Assembly (NCBI GenBank): GCA_036946405.1
Contig: JAQIJC010000001.1
Span: forward strand, 1,123,001 to 1,187,000
Direction of reading: 5' to 3'
DNA length: 64,000 nucleotides
From: Sphingomonas phyllosphaerae
Lineage (GTDB): Bacteria; Pseudomonadota; Alphaproteobacteria; Sphingomonadales; Sphingomonadaceae
Shown: positions 35,467 through 44,094 of the stretch, in pieces
How positions within the stretch are numbered: position 1 is the stretch's first letter
Layout of the letters: each line of letters begins with the position of its first letter
Made by a program: the position numbers and the translations under genes
The notes under the pieces: generated by a model
Database searches by the model: none
The model's input: only the letters and a program-made list of their open reading frames with translations
Told to the model about the DNA's origin: nothing

Positions 35467-36630
35467 TCAGCGCTCCTGCCGGTTGGCCTTGCGTTGTTCG
35501 TCGCGCAGCCGCTCAATCTCGTCCTTGGCCGAGCGGGTGTCGACGGTGACCTCGACCGACAGGCCGGGGACGAGCAGCCGGCGGGTCTGCGGCGTCGCCT
35601 CCAGTGCGATCCGCACCGGCACGCGTTGCGTGATCTTGGTGAAGTTGCCGGTCGCGTTCTGCGGCGGCAGCAGCGAGAATTGCGCGCCGGTGCCGGGCGA
35701 GAAGCTGGCGACGCGGCCCTTCAGCGTGATCCCGTCGAGCGCGTCGACCTTGATCTCGGCCGGCTGGCCGGGCCGCATCAGCGCGAGCTGCGTCTCCTTG
35801 AAATTGGCGGTGATGTAGAGCTTGTCGAGCGGAACCAGCGACATCAGCCGCGTGCCGGTGCCGGCATATTGGCCGACATTGACGGTCTTGTCGCCGACGC
35901 GCCCGTCGATCGCTGCGCGGATCAGCGTGGCGTTCAGGTCGACGCTCGCTGCGCTCTGCTGCGCGCGCGCGGCCTTTCCCTGTGCGAGGCCCTGCTTGAT
36001 CTGCGTCTCGAAGGTGGCGACGCGGCGCTGCTGCATCGCGACCGCCGCTTCCTGCGCACGTACCGCCTGCGCGGATTGCTGCGCGGTCAGCTGCAATTGC
36101 GCGAGTTGCTGGCGCGTCTCCGCTCCCGAGGCGGCGAGCGGGCGATAGCGCGCGACCTCGGCGGCGTCGTGCGCGGCCTTCTCGCGCGCCGAGGCGAGCT
36201 GCGCGCGCGCCTGGTCGATCGCGGCATATTGTTCGCGGACCTGCGCGCGGGCGCTGTCGGCCTGTGCGTCGGCGACGGCGATCTGTGCCTCGGCCTGCGC
36301 GGCCTGCGCCTGCGAGTTGCGCGGATCGATGCGGACCAGCGGCTGCCCGGCGCGAACGTCCTGATTGTCGGTGACGAACACCTCCGCGACATAGCCGGCG
36401 ACACGCGGCGCGACGACGACCATGTCCGCGCGCACCTGCGCGTCGTTGGTGTCCTGCATATATTGCCCGGTCGCCTGATAGCGCAGATACCAGATCGTCC
36501 CCGAGACGAGCACGGCCAGCGCGACGACGATCAGGATCGTCCTGGCGCGGCCGCTCAGCTTGCGCCGCTTCGGCTGGTCGTCCGACGGGGTGTCGGCGGG
36601 TTCGTTCGAGGGGGCGGCCGCTTCTGCCAT
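35467..36630 (-). CDS. emrA: HlyD family periplasmic adaptor subunit (EmrA type)
   Basis: A 387-residue membrane-fusion protein. A single N-terminal helix (TILIVVALAVLVSGTIWYL) is followed by a biotinyl-lipoyl-like domain (VVAPRVAGYVAEVFVTDNQDV), a long Ala/Gln-rich coiled coil (~110-210), then VNVGQYAGTGTRLMSLVP and a beta-barrel domain. It links EmrB to the outer-membrane factor. It is the first gene of the efflux operon, and the operator lies 52 bases upstream of the ATG. Confidence 0.93.
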   Translation of the reverse strand: MAEAAAPSNEPADTPSDDQPKRRKLSGRARTILIVVALAVLVSGTIWYLRYQATGQYMQDTNDAQVRADMVVVAPRVAGYVAEVFVTDNQDVRAGQPLVRIDPRNSQAQAAQAEAQIAVADAQADSARAQVREQYAAIDQARAQLASAREKAAHDAAEVARYRPLAASGAETRQQLAQLQLTAQQSAQAVRAQEAAVAMQQRRVATFETQIKQGLAQGKAARAQQSAASVDLNATLIRAAIDGRVGDKTVNVGQYAGTGTRLMSLVPLDKLYITANFKETQLALMRPGQPAEIKVDALDGITLKGRVASFSPGTGAQFSLLPPQNATGNFTKITQRVPVRIALEATPQTRRLLVPGLSVEVTVDTRSAKDEIERLRDEQRKANRQER

Positions 36631-36681
36631 TTCATCAAATCCGCTACTGCCGACTCATGCCGCTGCGCGGCTCGCGTCACA

Positions 36682-36704
36682 TAAGCGGACAATATGTCCG
36701 CTTA
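36682..36704. promoter_or_regulatory. 23-bp palindromic operator upstream of emrA
   Basis: A perfect inverted repeat with arms TAAGCGGACA and TGTCCGCTTA separated by ATA, 52 bases upstream of the emrA ATG. CGGACA/TGTCCG half-sites of this kind are common TetR-family operators. It is most likely bound by the TetR protein encoded at the far end of the operon (31875-32450). A FadR-type gene starts about 130 bases away on the other side. Confidence 0.75.
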
Positions 36705-36837
36705 AGGGCGCATCGCAAGCGGGAATGCTGCACTGCACACGCCAATGATGAGATAATTGCCGATTATGCTGGGCGTGCACGGCTCGCCGCGATACGTTGC
36801 GTCGACGCGGCGCGATGACGCCGTCGGCAAGGGGAGA

Positions 36838-37545
36838 ATGTCGTCGGTGCAGCATGCGTTCGGTCGTAACCTGACCTATGGCCTTCACGAGATGCTGGGC
36901 CGGGCCATCGTCGTCGGCGATTATGCCGACAAGCCATTCCCCAACGAGGCCGATATCGTGCGCGAGCATGGCGTCAGCCGCTCGGTGACGCGCGAGGCGG
37001 TGAAGATGCTGGCTGCCAAGGGGCTGCTCGGTGCCCGGCCAAAGCAGGGGACGTTCGTCCTGCCCGAGGAATCGTGGAACCTGCTCGACCCCGATGTGCT
37101 GCGCTGGTTGCTCGAGCGCGAGGCATCGATCGACCTGTTGCGCCACTTCAACGAACTGCGGGTCGGGGTCGAGCCGGAGGCGGCGGCGCTGGCGGCGAAG
37201 GGCGCGACCGAGGAGCAGCAGGCGGCGATCGCGGCCGGGCTCGCGCGGATGGTGGCGGCCGAGCGCGGCGAGGACGATACGCTGGATGCTGACATCGCCT
37301 TCCACGTCGCGGTGCTGCGCGCGTCGAACAATCCGTTCTTCCTGCAGTTCCGCGAGATGGTAAGCACCGCGTTGCGCACGTCGATCCGCTTCACCAACCA
37401 GATCGCGGGGCGCAGCGCGAATATCGCGGAGCATACCGCGGTGCGCGACGCGATCCTCGCCGGGGACGCTGCCGGGGCGCACGCGGCGATGCGCGGATTG
37501 ATCGTCAACGTGCTGACGCTGATCGAGACGCCTGCGGGCGGGTAG
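36838..37545 (+). CDS. FadR-type (GntR family) transcriptional regulator
   Basis: A 235-residue regulator from the ATG at 36838, which has a good Shine-Dalgarno (AAGGGGAG). The frame is open from 36757 but the extra residues are not typical. The N-terminal winged helix has LPNEADIVREHGVSRSVTREAVKMLAAKGLL-like residues (here FPNEADIVREHGVSRSVTRE). The C-terminal FCD all-helical domain carries the metal-binding Asp/His pattern (DADIAFHVAVLRASNNPFF, EHTAVRDAILAGD). Such proteins sense organic acids or sugar acids. No target gene is obvious. Confidence 0.9.
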   Translation: MSSVQHAFGRNLTYGLHEMLGRAIVVGDYADKPFPNEADIVREHGVSRSVTREAVKMLAAKGLLGARPKQGTFVLPEESWNLLDPDVLRWLLEREASIDLLRHFNELRVGVEPEAAALAAKGATEEQQAAIAAGLARMVAAERGEDDTLDADIAFHVAVLRASNNPFFLQFREMVSTALRTSIRFTNQIAGRSANIAEHTAVRDAILAGDAAGAHAAMRGLIVNVLTLIETPAGG

Positions 37546-37565
37546 GTGCTTGATGCGTCAGCGGG

Positions 37566-40055
37566 TCACAAGGTCCGCAGCATCTGCGCCGGGCGCGCGC
37601 GGAGCGCCGGGATGCTGCCCACAATGCCAATCCCGACCGTGACCGCGCTCGCCAGCCCCAGCGTCGCGGCAACGCGCCGCCAGTCCGGGGCGAAGCCCAT
37701 GTCGAAGACGTGCGTCACGACGTACCAGCCCGCCGCGCCGCCTGCGATCAGCGCCACCGCCGACAACAGCGCGGCGAGCAGCGCGTATTCAATCGCCTGC
37801 GCCGTCAGCACCTGCCGCATGCTCCCGCCCAGCAGCTTGAGCACGACCGCATCGTAGCGGCGAGCGCGTCCGGACGCAGCAACCGCGCCGACCAGCACCG
37901 CCAGCCCGGCGAGTACCGTCGCCGCGGCAGCGACGCGCACCGCGGTGGCGATCTGCCCCAGCAGCGCCGATACCTGCCCGATCACGTCGCCGGTGCGGAT
38001 CAGCGTCACCGCGGGCATCGCGCGTGCGACGCCGCGCGCGATCGCGCCGTCGCGCGCGGGCGGGGCGTAGACGCTCGCGAGCAGGCTGTGTGGCGCTTCC
38101 TCGATATAGCCGGGCGAGAAGACGATCGCGAAGTTGAGGCCAAGTCCCTTCCAGTCGATCTTGCGCAGCGCAGCGATCCGCGCCGGTACATCGACGCCGA
38201 GCACGGAGACGGTGATCGTATCGCCGATCCTGAGCCCGAGCGCCTGCGCGGCGCGATCCTCGATCGAGACGAGCGGCGAGCCGCGGTAGTCGGCGGGCCA
38301 CCAGCGGCCAGCGACGACCTGATTGCGCGGCGGCACGGTCGCGGACCAGGTGAGCGTGCGATCGCCGCGCAGCACCCAGGCGTCGGCGGGGAGCGTCTTG
38401 AGCCGCGTCGTCGGCACGCCCTTGATCGCGACGATCGCGCCGCGCAGCGACGGCACCGCCTCGATCCGCGCGTTGGGGGCGGCGCTAAGGACGGCGGTGC
38501 GGAAGGTGGCGGCTTCCTCGGCGGGCACGTCGGCGGCGAAGAAGCGCGGTGCGCGGGCCGGGGCACTGCCGGCAAGCTCGGCGGAGAGGCTCGCGTCGAT
38601 CACCGCGAGCGCGACGAACAGCGAGAAGCCGAGCCCGAGCGCGACGACCAGCCGGTCGGTCGCCGCGCCGGGGCGGTGGAGATTGGCGAGCGCCAGCCGC
38701 GGCAAGGGCGCGCGGGGGCGCGGCAGTCGCGCGAGCAGGCGGCGGAGCGCGATACCGACCAGCCATAGCAGCAGCACGAGCCCGGCAATCGCGGCGACGA
38801 AGCCGGCGGCCAGCAAATGGTCGGCGGCCGACCAGACCGCCAGCGCCACCAGCGCGCCGAGCAGCGCGGCCATCGCCGCCAGCACGCGCCACGACGGTCG
38901 GCCGGTGTCGGCGAGCGCATCGCGCAACAGGGTCGCGGCGGCCACGCGCCGCGCCTGCGCGAGCGCCGGGAGCGCAAACAGCAGCGCCACCAAAGTACCG
39001 AGCACGGCGGCAGTGATGAGCGGGAGTGGGTAGAGCGCCAGCCGCGGAATGATCGGCAGCGCGTCGCCCGCGACCCGCGCGACGATCCACGGCACCGCCG
39101 CGCCCAGCGCAAGCCCGGGCAGCATCCCGGCCGCGCCGACCAACGCCAGCTCAATCAGGAACAGCCGCGCGATCAACGTCGAGCGCGCGCCGAGCACCTT
39201 GAGCGTCGCGACCATCTTCGTGCGCGCGGCGAGATAGGCGGTGACGCCGCTGCCGACCCCCACCCCCGCGATCGCGAGCGCGGCTAGGCCCACGAGCAGC
39301 AGGAACTGCCCGAGCGTCGCGATCCCGCCGCGCAGCCCGCGCCCGGCGTTCTCGGTCGTGCGCGGGGTCCAGCCGGCATCGGGGAAGCGCGCGGCTAGCC
39401 GCTTGCCGGTCGCCTCGGCGCGGGCTGGGTCGGGGAGCGCGATGCGATAGGCGCTGCGATACAGGCTGCCGGGCTGGAGCAGGGCGCTGGCGTCGAGCCC
39501 GGCCATGTCGACCAAAGCCGGGCTGCCGAGCGAAAAGCCGGCGCCGAGCCGGTCGGGCTCTTCCGCGATGAGCCCGATGACGCGGAACGGCTGAGTGCCG
39601 AGCCGGATCGTGTCACCGACGCGCGCGCCGAGCCGATCGGCGAGCGCGGGGGCGATCGCGACCTGCGCGCCGTGTGGGCGTGCCGCCAGTGCGCCGGGGG
39701 CGAGGCGGAACCGCCCGACTAAAGGCCAGCGATTGTCGACGCCGCGCAGCTCGAGCAACGCATCCTGATCGCCCTTGTGCGCCATCGCGCGCAGCGACAC
39801 GACCTCCGCGACAGGACCGGCGGCGGTGAAGGCGGCCAACTCCGCCGGGGTAGCGCGGCGTTGCGAGACGACCAGCTCGACGTCGCCGCCGAGCATCGCG
39901 CGGCCCTGTGCATCGAGCGCGGCGAGCATCGCGGCGGACAGGCTGCCGATCCCGGCGAGCGCGGCGGTGCCGAGGAACAGGCACATCGCGAGCAACAGCA
40001 ACCCGCGCCCGCCGCGGCGCAGGTCGCGGAAGGCGAGGGTGGCGGCGATGCTCAC
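37566..40055 (-). CDS. ybbP: ABC transporter permease, YbbP type
   Basis: An 829-residue permease with about ten helices and two large periplasmic MacB/FtsX-like domains. N-terminal LAFRDLRRGGRGLLLL and a region of helices around 250-410, then a second set at the C-terminus (VVGAVAASGRARRYDAVVLKLLGGS), match YbbP/LolCE-related permeases. It is coupled to its ATPase by a 4-base overlap. This family acts in export or extraction of lipid or lipid-linked molecules; its substrate is not known. GC is very high, like the neighbours. Confidence 0.88.
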   Translation of the reverse strand: MSIAATLAFRDLRRGGRGLLLLAMCLFLGTAALAGIGSLSAAMLAALDAQGRAMLGGDVELVVSQRRATPAELAAFTAAGPVAEVVSLRAMAHKGDQDALLELRGVDNRWPLVGRFRLAPGALAARPHGAQVAIAPALADRLGARVGDTIRLGTQPFRVIGLIAEEPDRLGAGFSLGSPALVDMAGLDASALLQPGSLYRSAYRIALPDPARAEATGKRLAARFPDAGWTPRTTENAGRGLRGGIATLGQFLLLVGLAALAIAGVGVGSGVTAYLAARTKMVATLKVLGARSTLIARLFLIELALVGAAGMLPGLALGAAVPWIVARVAGDALPIIPRLALYPLPLITAAVLGTLVALLFALPALAQARRVAAATLLRDALADTGRPSWRVLAAMAALLGALVALAVWSAADHLLAAGFVAAIAGLVLLLWLVGIALRRLLARLPRPRAPLPRLALANLHRPGAATDRLVVALGLGFSLFVALAVIDASLSAELAGSAPARAPRFFAADVPAEEAATFRTAVLSAAPNARIEAVPSLRGAIVAIKGVPTTRLKTLPADAWVLRGDRTLTWSATVPPRNQVVAGRWWPADYRGSPLVSIEDRAAQALGLRIGDTITVSVLGVDVPARIAALRKIDWKGLGLNFAIVFSPGYIEEAPHSLLASVYAPPARDGAIARGVARAMPAVTLIRTGDVIGQVSALLGQIATAVRVAAAATVLAGLAVLVGAVAASGRARRYDAVVLKLLGGSMRQVLTAQAIEYALLAALLSAVALIAGGAAGWYVVTHVFDMGFAPDWRRVAATLGLASAVTVGIGIVGSIPALRARPAQMLRTL

Positions 40056-40765
40056 GCGCGGACGGCGTCGGCGACGATGCGGCCATCGGCCAGCTCGACG
40101 ACGCGCGCGCAGCGCGCCGCGAGCGCGGGATCGTGAGTGATGACCAACATCGTCGTGCCCGCCTCGGCGGCGCGCGCGAACAGCAGGTCCATGATCGCCG
40201 CGCCGGTGGTGGTGTCGAGATTGCCGGTCGGCTCGTCGGCGAAGAGGAGGGCGGGGCGTCCGACCAGCGCGCGCGCGATCGCGACGCGCTGTTGCTCGCC
40301 ACCGGAGAGTTGCGCGGGGTAATGGCCGGTGCGTGCCGCCAGCCCGACCGCCGCCAGTTCGGCGCGGGCACGGTCGAACGCGTCGGGCGCGCCGGCAAGC
40401 TCCAGCGGGACTGCGACATTCTCGAGCGCGGCCATCGTCGGAAGCAGATGGAAGGCTTGCAGGACGATCCCGATCCGCCCGCGTCGCGCGACCGCCAGCG
40501 CGTCCTCATCGAGTTTTGTGAAGTCGAGCCCGGCGACCTCGACCTCGCCCGCGCTCGGCCTTTCCAGCCCGGCGAGCACCGCCATCAGCGACGATTTGCC
40601 CGATCCGGACGCGCCGAGCAGCGCGACGGTCTCGCCGGTTTCCACCGTCAGGTCGATGCCGTGCAGGATCTCGACCCGCGCGGGCGGCTTGCCGAGCGCG
40701 AGGCGGACGTTGCGCGCGCGGATCGGTACGCTATCTGAAGCGGATGGAAGGCCGGTCACGATCAC
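40052..40765 (-). CDS. ybbA: ABC transporter ATP-binding protein, YbbA type
   Basis: A 237-residue ATPase with Walker [11 protein letters not shown]-loop [11 protein letters not shown], signature [15 protein letters not shown], Walker [13 protein letters not shown] and H-loop VITHDP. These features are typical of the LolD/YbbA/MacB export group. The start is a GTG at 40765 or 40759; both lie inside or next to the divergent tesA gene, whose ATG is at 40744, so one of the two starts is probably further in. The order tesA / ybbA-ybbP, divergent, matches E. coli. Confidence 0.9.
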   Translation of the reverse strand: MIVTGLPSASDSVPIRARNVRLALGKPPARVEILHGIDLTVETGETVALLGASGSGKSSLMAVLAGLERPSAGEVEVAGLDFTKLDEDALAVARRGRIGIVLQAFHLLPTMAALENVAVPLELAGAPDAFDRARAELAAVGLAARTGHYPAQLSGGEQQRVAIARALVGRPALLFADEPTGNLDTTTGAAIMDLLFARAAEAGTTMLVITHDPALAARCARVVELADGRIVADAVRA

Positions 40766-41400
40766 GTCGATACGGAGGGTGGTGGTGGCTTGTCCATCCG
40801 ATCCTGCTGCTGTTGCTCGCCGCGCCCGCGTCGGCCGACGCGCACGCGCCGTTGATATGGGCGTTCGGCGACAGTTTGACGGCGGGCTATGGCCTGCCGC
40901 CCGCGCAGGGCTTTCCCGCGCAATTGCAGGCCGAGTTGCGGCGGCAGGGTGTCGCGGCGACGGTGCGCAACGGCGGGGTGGCCGGCGACACCGCCGCACA
41001 GGGGCGCGCGCGGCTGCGCTGGGGGCTGCGCGGGTTGAAGGTGAAGCCCGATCTGGTGATCGTCGAGCTGGGTGCGAACGACATGCTGCGCGGGCTGCCG
41101 GTCGCACAGGCGGAGGCGAACCTCGACCGCATCCTGACCGAGTTGAAGGCGCGGAACATTCCGGTGCTGCTCGCCGGAATGCGTGCCGCGCCGAACATGG
41201 GCGGCGATTATGCGCGCGCGTTCGAGGGCATGTATCCGGCGTTGGCGAAGAAGCATCGCGTGGCGCTGTACCCGTTCTTCCTCGATGGCGTCGCGGGGAG
41301 GCGCGCGCTCTTTCAGGCGGACGGGCTGCATCCCGATTCGCGCGGCGTCGCGATCATCGTCCGGCGGATCGCACCGGCGGTGCGGCGCGCACTGAAGTAG
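40744..41400 (+). CDS. tesA: SGNH arylesterase / lysophospholipase TesA
   Basis: A 218-residue protein with a signal peptide (HPILLLLLAAPASADA) and the SGNH blocks: GDSLTAGYG (nucleophile Ser), NGGVAGDT (Gly), ELGANDMLRG (Asn) and DGLHPD (catalytic Asp and His). TesA is a periplasmic esterase, thioesterase and lysophospholipase. The ATG at 40744 overlaps the alternative starts of divergent ybbA. The conserved divergent pairing with ybbAP supports the name. Confidence 0.9.
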   Translation: MEGRSRSRRYGGWWWLVHPILLLLLAAPASADAHAPLIWAFGDSLTAGYGLPPAQGFPAQLQAELRRQGVAATVRNGGVAGDTAAQGRARLRWGLRGLKVKPDLVIVELGANDMLRGLPVAQAEANLDRILTELKARNIPVLLAGMRAAPNMGGDYARAFEGMYPALAKKHRVALYPFFLDGVAGRRALFQADGLHPDSRGVAIIVRRIAPAVRRALK

Positions 41401-41452
41401 CGGGGATCGCTTGGGCGCGCAGTCGGTTGGTGGCGGACAAGGAGATGCGACC

Positions 41453-41560
41453 ATGATGACCGATCCCGAGACGCGCGACGACGACGATCAGGCGCAGGCG
41501 ATGGAAGAGGCGCAGGAGGAAGCCGCCGAGGAACGTGAGGAAGAGGGCGGGCATCAGTAA
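41453..41560 (+). CDS. small acidic protein (35 residues)
   Basis: A very short open frame, MMTDPETRDDDD... ending EEREEEGGHQ, with a strong Shine-Dalgarno (AAGGAG, 9-10 bases before the ATG). About half its residues are Glu or Asp, and it has no Cys, Lys or hydrophobic core, so it is likely disordered. Similar tiny Glu/Ala proteins occur in sphingomonads as hypothetical proteins, as far as I can recall. It lies 52 bases after tesA on the same strand. Function unknown. Confidence 0.55.
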   Translation: MMTDPETRDDDDQAQAMEEAQEEAAEEREEEGGHQ

Positions 41561-41567
41561 GGTTATT

Positions 41568-41662
41568 CGTCGTTCCCGCGAAGGCGGAAATCCAGACACG
41601 CCGACGTTGCGAAGAGAACCGAACCGTTGCGTATCTGGATTTCCGCCTTCGCGGGAATGCCG
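41568..41662. repeat. palindromic repeat, family A, copy 3 (95 bp)
   Basis: Opens CGTCGTTCCCGCGAAGGCGG and closes CCGCCTTCGCGGGAATGCCG, slightly more diverged than the other copies. It begins 8 bases after the stop of the 35-residue gene and separates it from the convergent mobA. Confidence 0.88.
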
Positions 41663-41678
41663 GCGTGGTGCCGATCGT

Positions 41679-42203
41679 TCAGTATTCGAGTTTGGCGAGG
41701 TCGTCCGGGGTGTTGATGTTGGCCAGCTCCACGCCCGGCAGCACCGCTGATGCGCCGATCGTCTCCGCCCAGCGGCGGATCGCGCGCGGCTTGTCGGCGA
41801 GCAGGTGCGCGAGCAGCGGGGCCGCGAGATCGGTCGGCCACAGACCAACCGTCGGCGCTCCCGCCACATAAGCCGGCGCCGCGTCCCGCAGCGCCGTGAT
41901 GACCTCACGAGGCAGAAAGGGTGTGTCGCAGGCGGTCGTCAGTACCGTGTCGAAGTCGTGATCGGCGGCAAAGCCAAGTGCCCCCGCGATGCCGCCGAGC
42001 GGGCCGAGATCGGAGAGCGGCAGGTCGGGAATGCAGGTCACCGCGGCGGTGGTACGTCCGACGACGACGATCGCGTCGCAATGCGGGTCGAGGCTGGCGA
42101 TCGCGTGGTCGATCAGTGCGCGCCTGCCGAGCGCTGCCAGCGCCTTGTCGCTGCCGAAGCGGGTGGCGTGACCACCGGCGAGAACGGCGCCCAGTATTTT
42201 CAT
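41679..42203 (-). CDS. mobA: molybdenum cofactor guanylyltransferase
   Basis: A 174-residue nucleotidyltransferase. The N-terminal GAVLAGGHATRFGSDKALA motif binds GTP, and the SDLGPLGGIAGAL and TTACDTPFLP segments follow, with LWPTDLA and NINTPDDLAKLE near the end. MobA joins GMP to molybdopterin to give the bis-MGD cofactor of DMSO-reductase type enzymes. No other moa/mob gene lies in the window. Slightly short for the family but complete. Confidence 0.93.
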   Translation of the reverse strand: MKILGAVLAGGHATRFGSDKALAALGRRALIDHAIASLDPHCDAIVVVGRTTAAVTCIPDLPLSDLGPLGGIAGALGFAADHDFDTVLTTACDTPFLPREVITALRDAAPAYVAGAPTVGLWPTDLAAPLLAHLLADKPRAIRRWAETIGASAVLPGVELANINTPDDLAKLEY

Positions 42204-42258
42204 GAGGCGGAGAAGAGCGGCGATCCGCCCCCCGTCAGAGGGGCGGTATGCCGATGGG

Positions 42259-42345
42259 TCAGAGCGTGGTGAACACGACGCCGACCACCAGCGCCTGAGC
42301 CGCCAGAACCAGCACGGTGCTGGCCGCGGTTTCGAACATACGCAT
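42259..42345 (-). CDS. 28-residue hydrophobic membrane peptide
   Basis: The product, starting MRMFETAASTVLVLAAQALV, is a single helix with a short N-terminal Arg/Glu head. A GGAG Shine-Dalgarno precedes the ATG by 9 bases. The open frame extends to 42444, but that part is not membrane-like and includes AT-rich intergenic DNA. It lies upstream of mobA on the same strand with 55 bases between. Could be a real small membrane protein or a chance frame; function unknown. Confidence 0.45.
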   Translation of the reverse strand: MRMFETAASTVLVLAAQALVVGVVFTTL

Positions 42346-42514
42346 GGGGTTGGTCTCCGTTTGCCGGGTCATGCCGGCGAACGGGCAAATGGCGTTTATT
42401 GCTCCATTGCGCAATAATCGAACAACGCATTCGCGCTTGCACAATTTGCATCGGTCTAAGTGACTGAAACTTAACTATCGTCTCGTGCGACCGGTTAGGC
42501 GCTGATCCTCTCTT

Positions 42515-42597
42515 CGTTGCCCCGGACTCGATCCGGGACCCCGCTTTTCCTCCGAGGTGGCGACAAAAGCGGGATCCCGGATCAAGTCCGGGATGAC
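42515..42597. repeat. palindromic repeat, family B, copy 2 (~83 bp)
   Basis: Opens CGTTGCCCCGGACTCGATCC and closes GGATCAAGTCCGGGATGACG. It lies 14 bases beyond the purB stop codon and can fold into a strong hairpin there. The rest of the 408-base gap between purB and mobA has lower GC (around 42370-42480) and holds only the 28-residue frame. Confidence 0.85.
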
Positions 42598-42611
42598 GGG
42601 GGACGCAAATG

Positions 42612-43925
42612 TCAGGCGCCGAAGACGCGGTCGAAGATCGTGTCGACATGGCGGTAATGGTAGCCGAGGTCGAACTTCTCGTCGATTTCGGCGGTGGACA
42701 GCGCCGCGGTGACTTCCGGGTCGGCCTTAAGCAGCTCCTGCAACGACAGCTGACCGTCGGATTCCCATACTTTCATCGCGTTACGCTGGACGAGACGATA
42801 GGCGTCCTCGCGGCTGACCCCAGCCTGCGTCAGCGCGAGCAGCACGCGCTGCGAATGGACCAGCCCGCCCATCCGATCGAGGTTCTTCTGCATCCGCTCA
42901 GGGTAAACGAGCAGCTTGTCCACCACGCCGGTGAGCCGCGCGAGCGCGAAATCGAGCGTGATCGTCGCGTCGGGGCCGATGTAGCGTTCGACCGAGGAAT
43001 GCGAAATGTCGCGTTCGTGCCACAAGGCGACGTTCTCGAGCGCCGGGGTGACGTAACCGCGCACCATCCGGGCGAGGCCGGTCAGGTTTTCGGTCAGCAC
43101 CGGGTTGCGCTTGTGCGGCATCGCCGACGAACCCTTCTGGCCCGGGGAGAAATATTCCTCGGCTTCGAGCACCTCGGTACGCTGCAAATGACGCACTTCG
43201 GTCGCGAGGCGCTCGATCGAGCTGGCGATCACGCCCAGCGTCGCGAAATACATCGCGTGGCGGTCGCGCGGGATGACCTGCGTCGAGACGGGCTCGATCG
43301 CGAGCCCGAGCTTGGCGGCGACATGCGCTTCGACGCGCGGATCGACGTTGGCGAAGGTGCCGACCGCGCCCGAGATCGCGGCGGTCGCGATATCCTCGCG
43401 CGCCATCGCCAGCCGCGCGCGGTTGCGGCGGAATTCGGCATGCGCCTGCACCAGCTTGAGCCCGAAGGTGACCGGCTCGGCATGGATGCCGTGGCTGCGT
43501 CCGATCGTCGGGGTCAGCTTGTGCTCCTTGGCGCGCCGCTCCAGCACCTCGAGCAGCCGGTCGATATCGGCGAGCAGGATGTCGGAAGCACGCGCGAGCT
43601 GCACCGACAAAGTGGTGTCGAGCACGTCGGAGGAGGTCATCCCCTGATGCATGAAGCGCGCTTCGTCGCCGACCTGCTCCGCGACCCATGTCAGGAAGGC
43701 GATGACATCATGCTTGGTGACCGCCTCGATCGCATCGATCGCCGCGACGTCGATCCGCGGGTTGGTTGCCCACCATTTCCACAGCGCCTCGGCGGCACTC
43801 TTCGGGACCACGCCCAGCTCGGCCAGCGCATCGGTGGCGTGCGCCTCGATCTCGAACCAGATGCGATAGCGCGCCTCCGGCTCCCAGATCGCGGCCATGT
43901 CGGGGCGGGAGTAGCGGGGGATCAT
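42612..43925 (-). CDS. purB: adenylosuccinate lyase
   Basis: A 437-residue tetrameric lyase acting twice in purine synthesis (SAICAR and adenylosuccinate cleavage). Signatures are MIPRYSRPDMAAIWEPEARY at the start, HHDVIAFLTWVAE-like (TKHDVIAFLTWVAE), MTSSDVLDTTLSVQLA, IGRSHGIHAEPVTFG with the catalytic His, and the fumarate-lyase signature GSSAMPHKRNPVL. Length and order are normal. It stands as a single gene with family B repeat copy 2 directly downstream. Confidence 0.97.
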   Translation of the reverse strand: MIPRYSRPDMAAIWEPEARYRIWFEIEAHATDALAELGVVPKSAAEALWKWWATNPRIDVAAIDAIEAVTKHDVIAFLTWVAEQVGDEARFMHQGMTSSDVLDTTLSVQLARASDILLADIDRLLEVLERRAKEHKLTPTIGRSHGIHAEPVTFGLKLVQAHAEFRRNRARLAMAREDIATAAISGAVGTFANVDPRVEAHVAAKLGLAIEPVSTQVIPRDRHAMYFATLGVIASSIERLATEVRHLQRTEVLEAEEYFSPGQKGSSAMPHKRNPVLTENLTGLARMVRGYVTPALENVALWHERDISHSSVERYIGPDATITLDFALARLTGVVDKLLVYPERMQKNLDRMGGLVHSQRVLLALTQAGVSREDAYRLVQRNAMKVWESDGQLSLQELLKADPEVTAALSTAEIDEKFDLGYHYRHVDTIFDRVFGA

Positions 43926-44013
43926 GCGCGCGGTCCTTCAAGGATAAGGGAGTCGGCGCGCGGGTAGCAGCGTGGGGGCGGGGGGGCAAATATACCTGTG
44001 TGCCACGCATCAG

Positions 44014-44080
44014 CCGTTCGCCCTGAGCGTGTCGAAGGGCGTGTTCCGGGCACGTGCTTCGACAAGCTCAGCACGAACGG
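44014..44080. repeat. imperfect palindrome, family F (~67 bp)
   Basis: CCGTTCGCCCTGAGCGTGTC ... CGACAAGCTCAGCACGAACGG. The ends pair with each other, leaving a central loop around GTGTTCCGGGCACGTG. It lies between purB and the Gfo/Idh gene. Only one copy was found in this window. Confidence 0.7.
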
Positions 44081-44094
44081 AGGGGTGCGCGCTC

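Noticed and set aside
42346..42444. Longer version (61 codons) of the small membrane peptide upstream of mobA
   Set aside because: The added residues contain Cys/Arg-rich sequence from AT-rich intergenic DNA, and the good Shine-Dalgarno belongs to the internal ATG at 42345.
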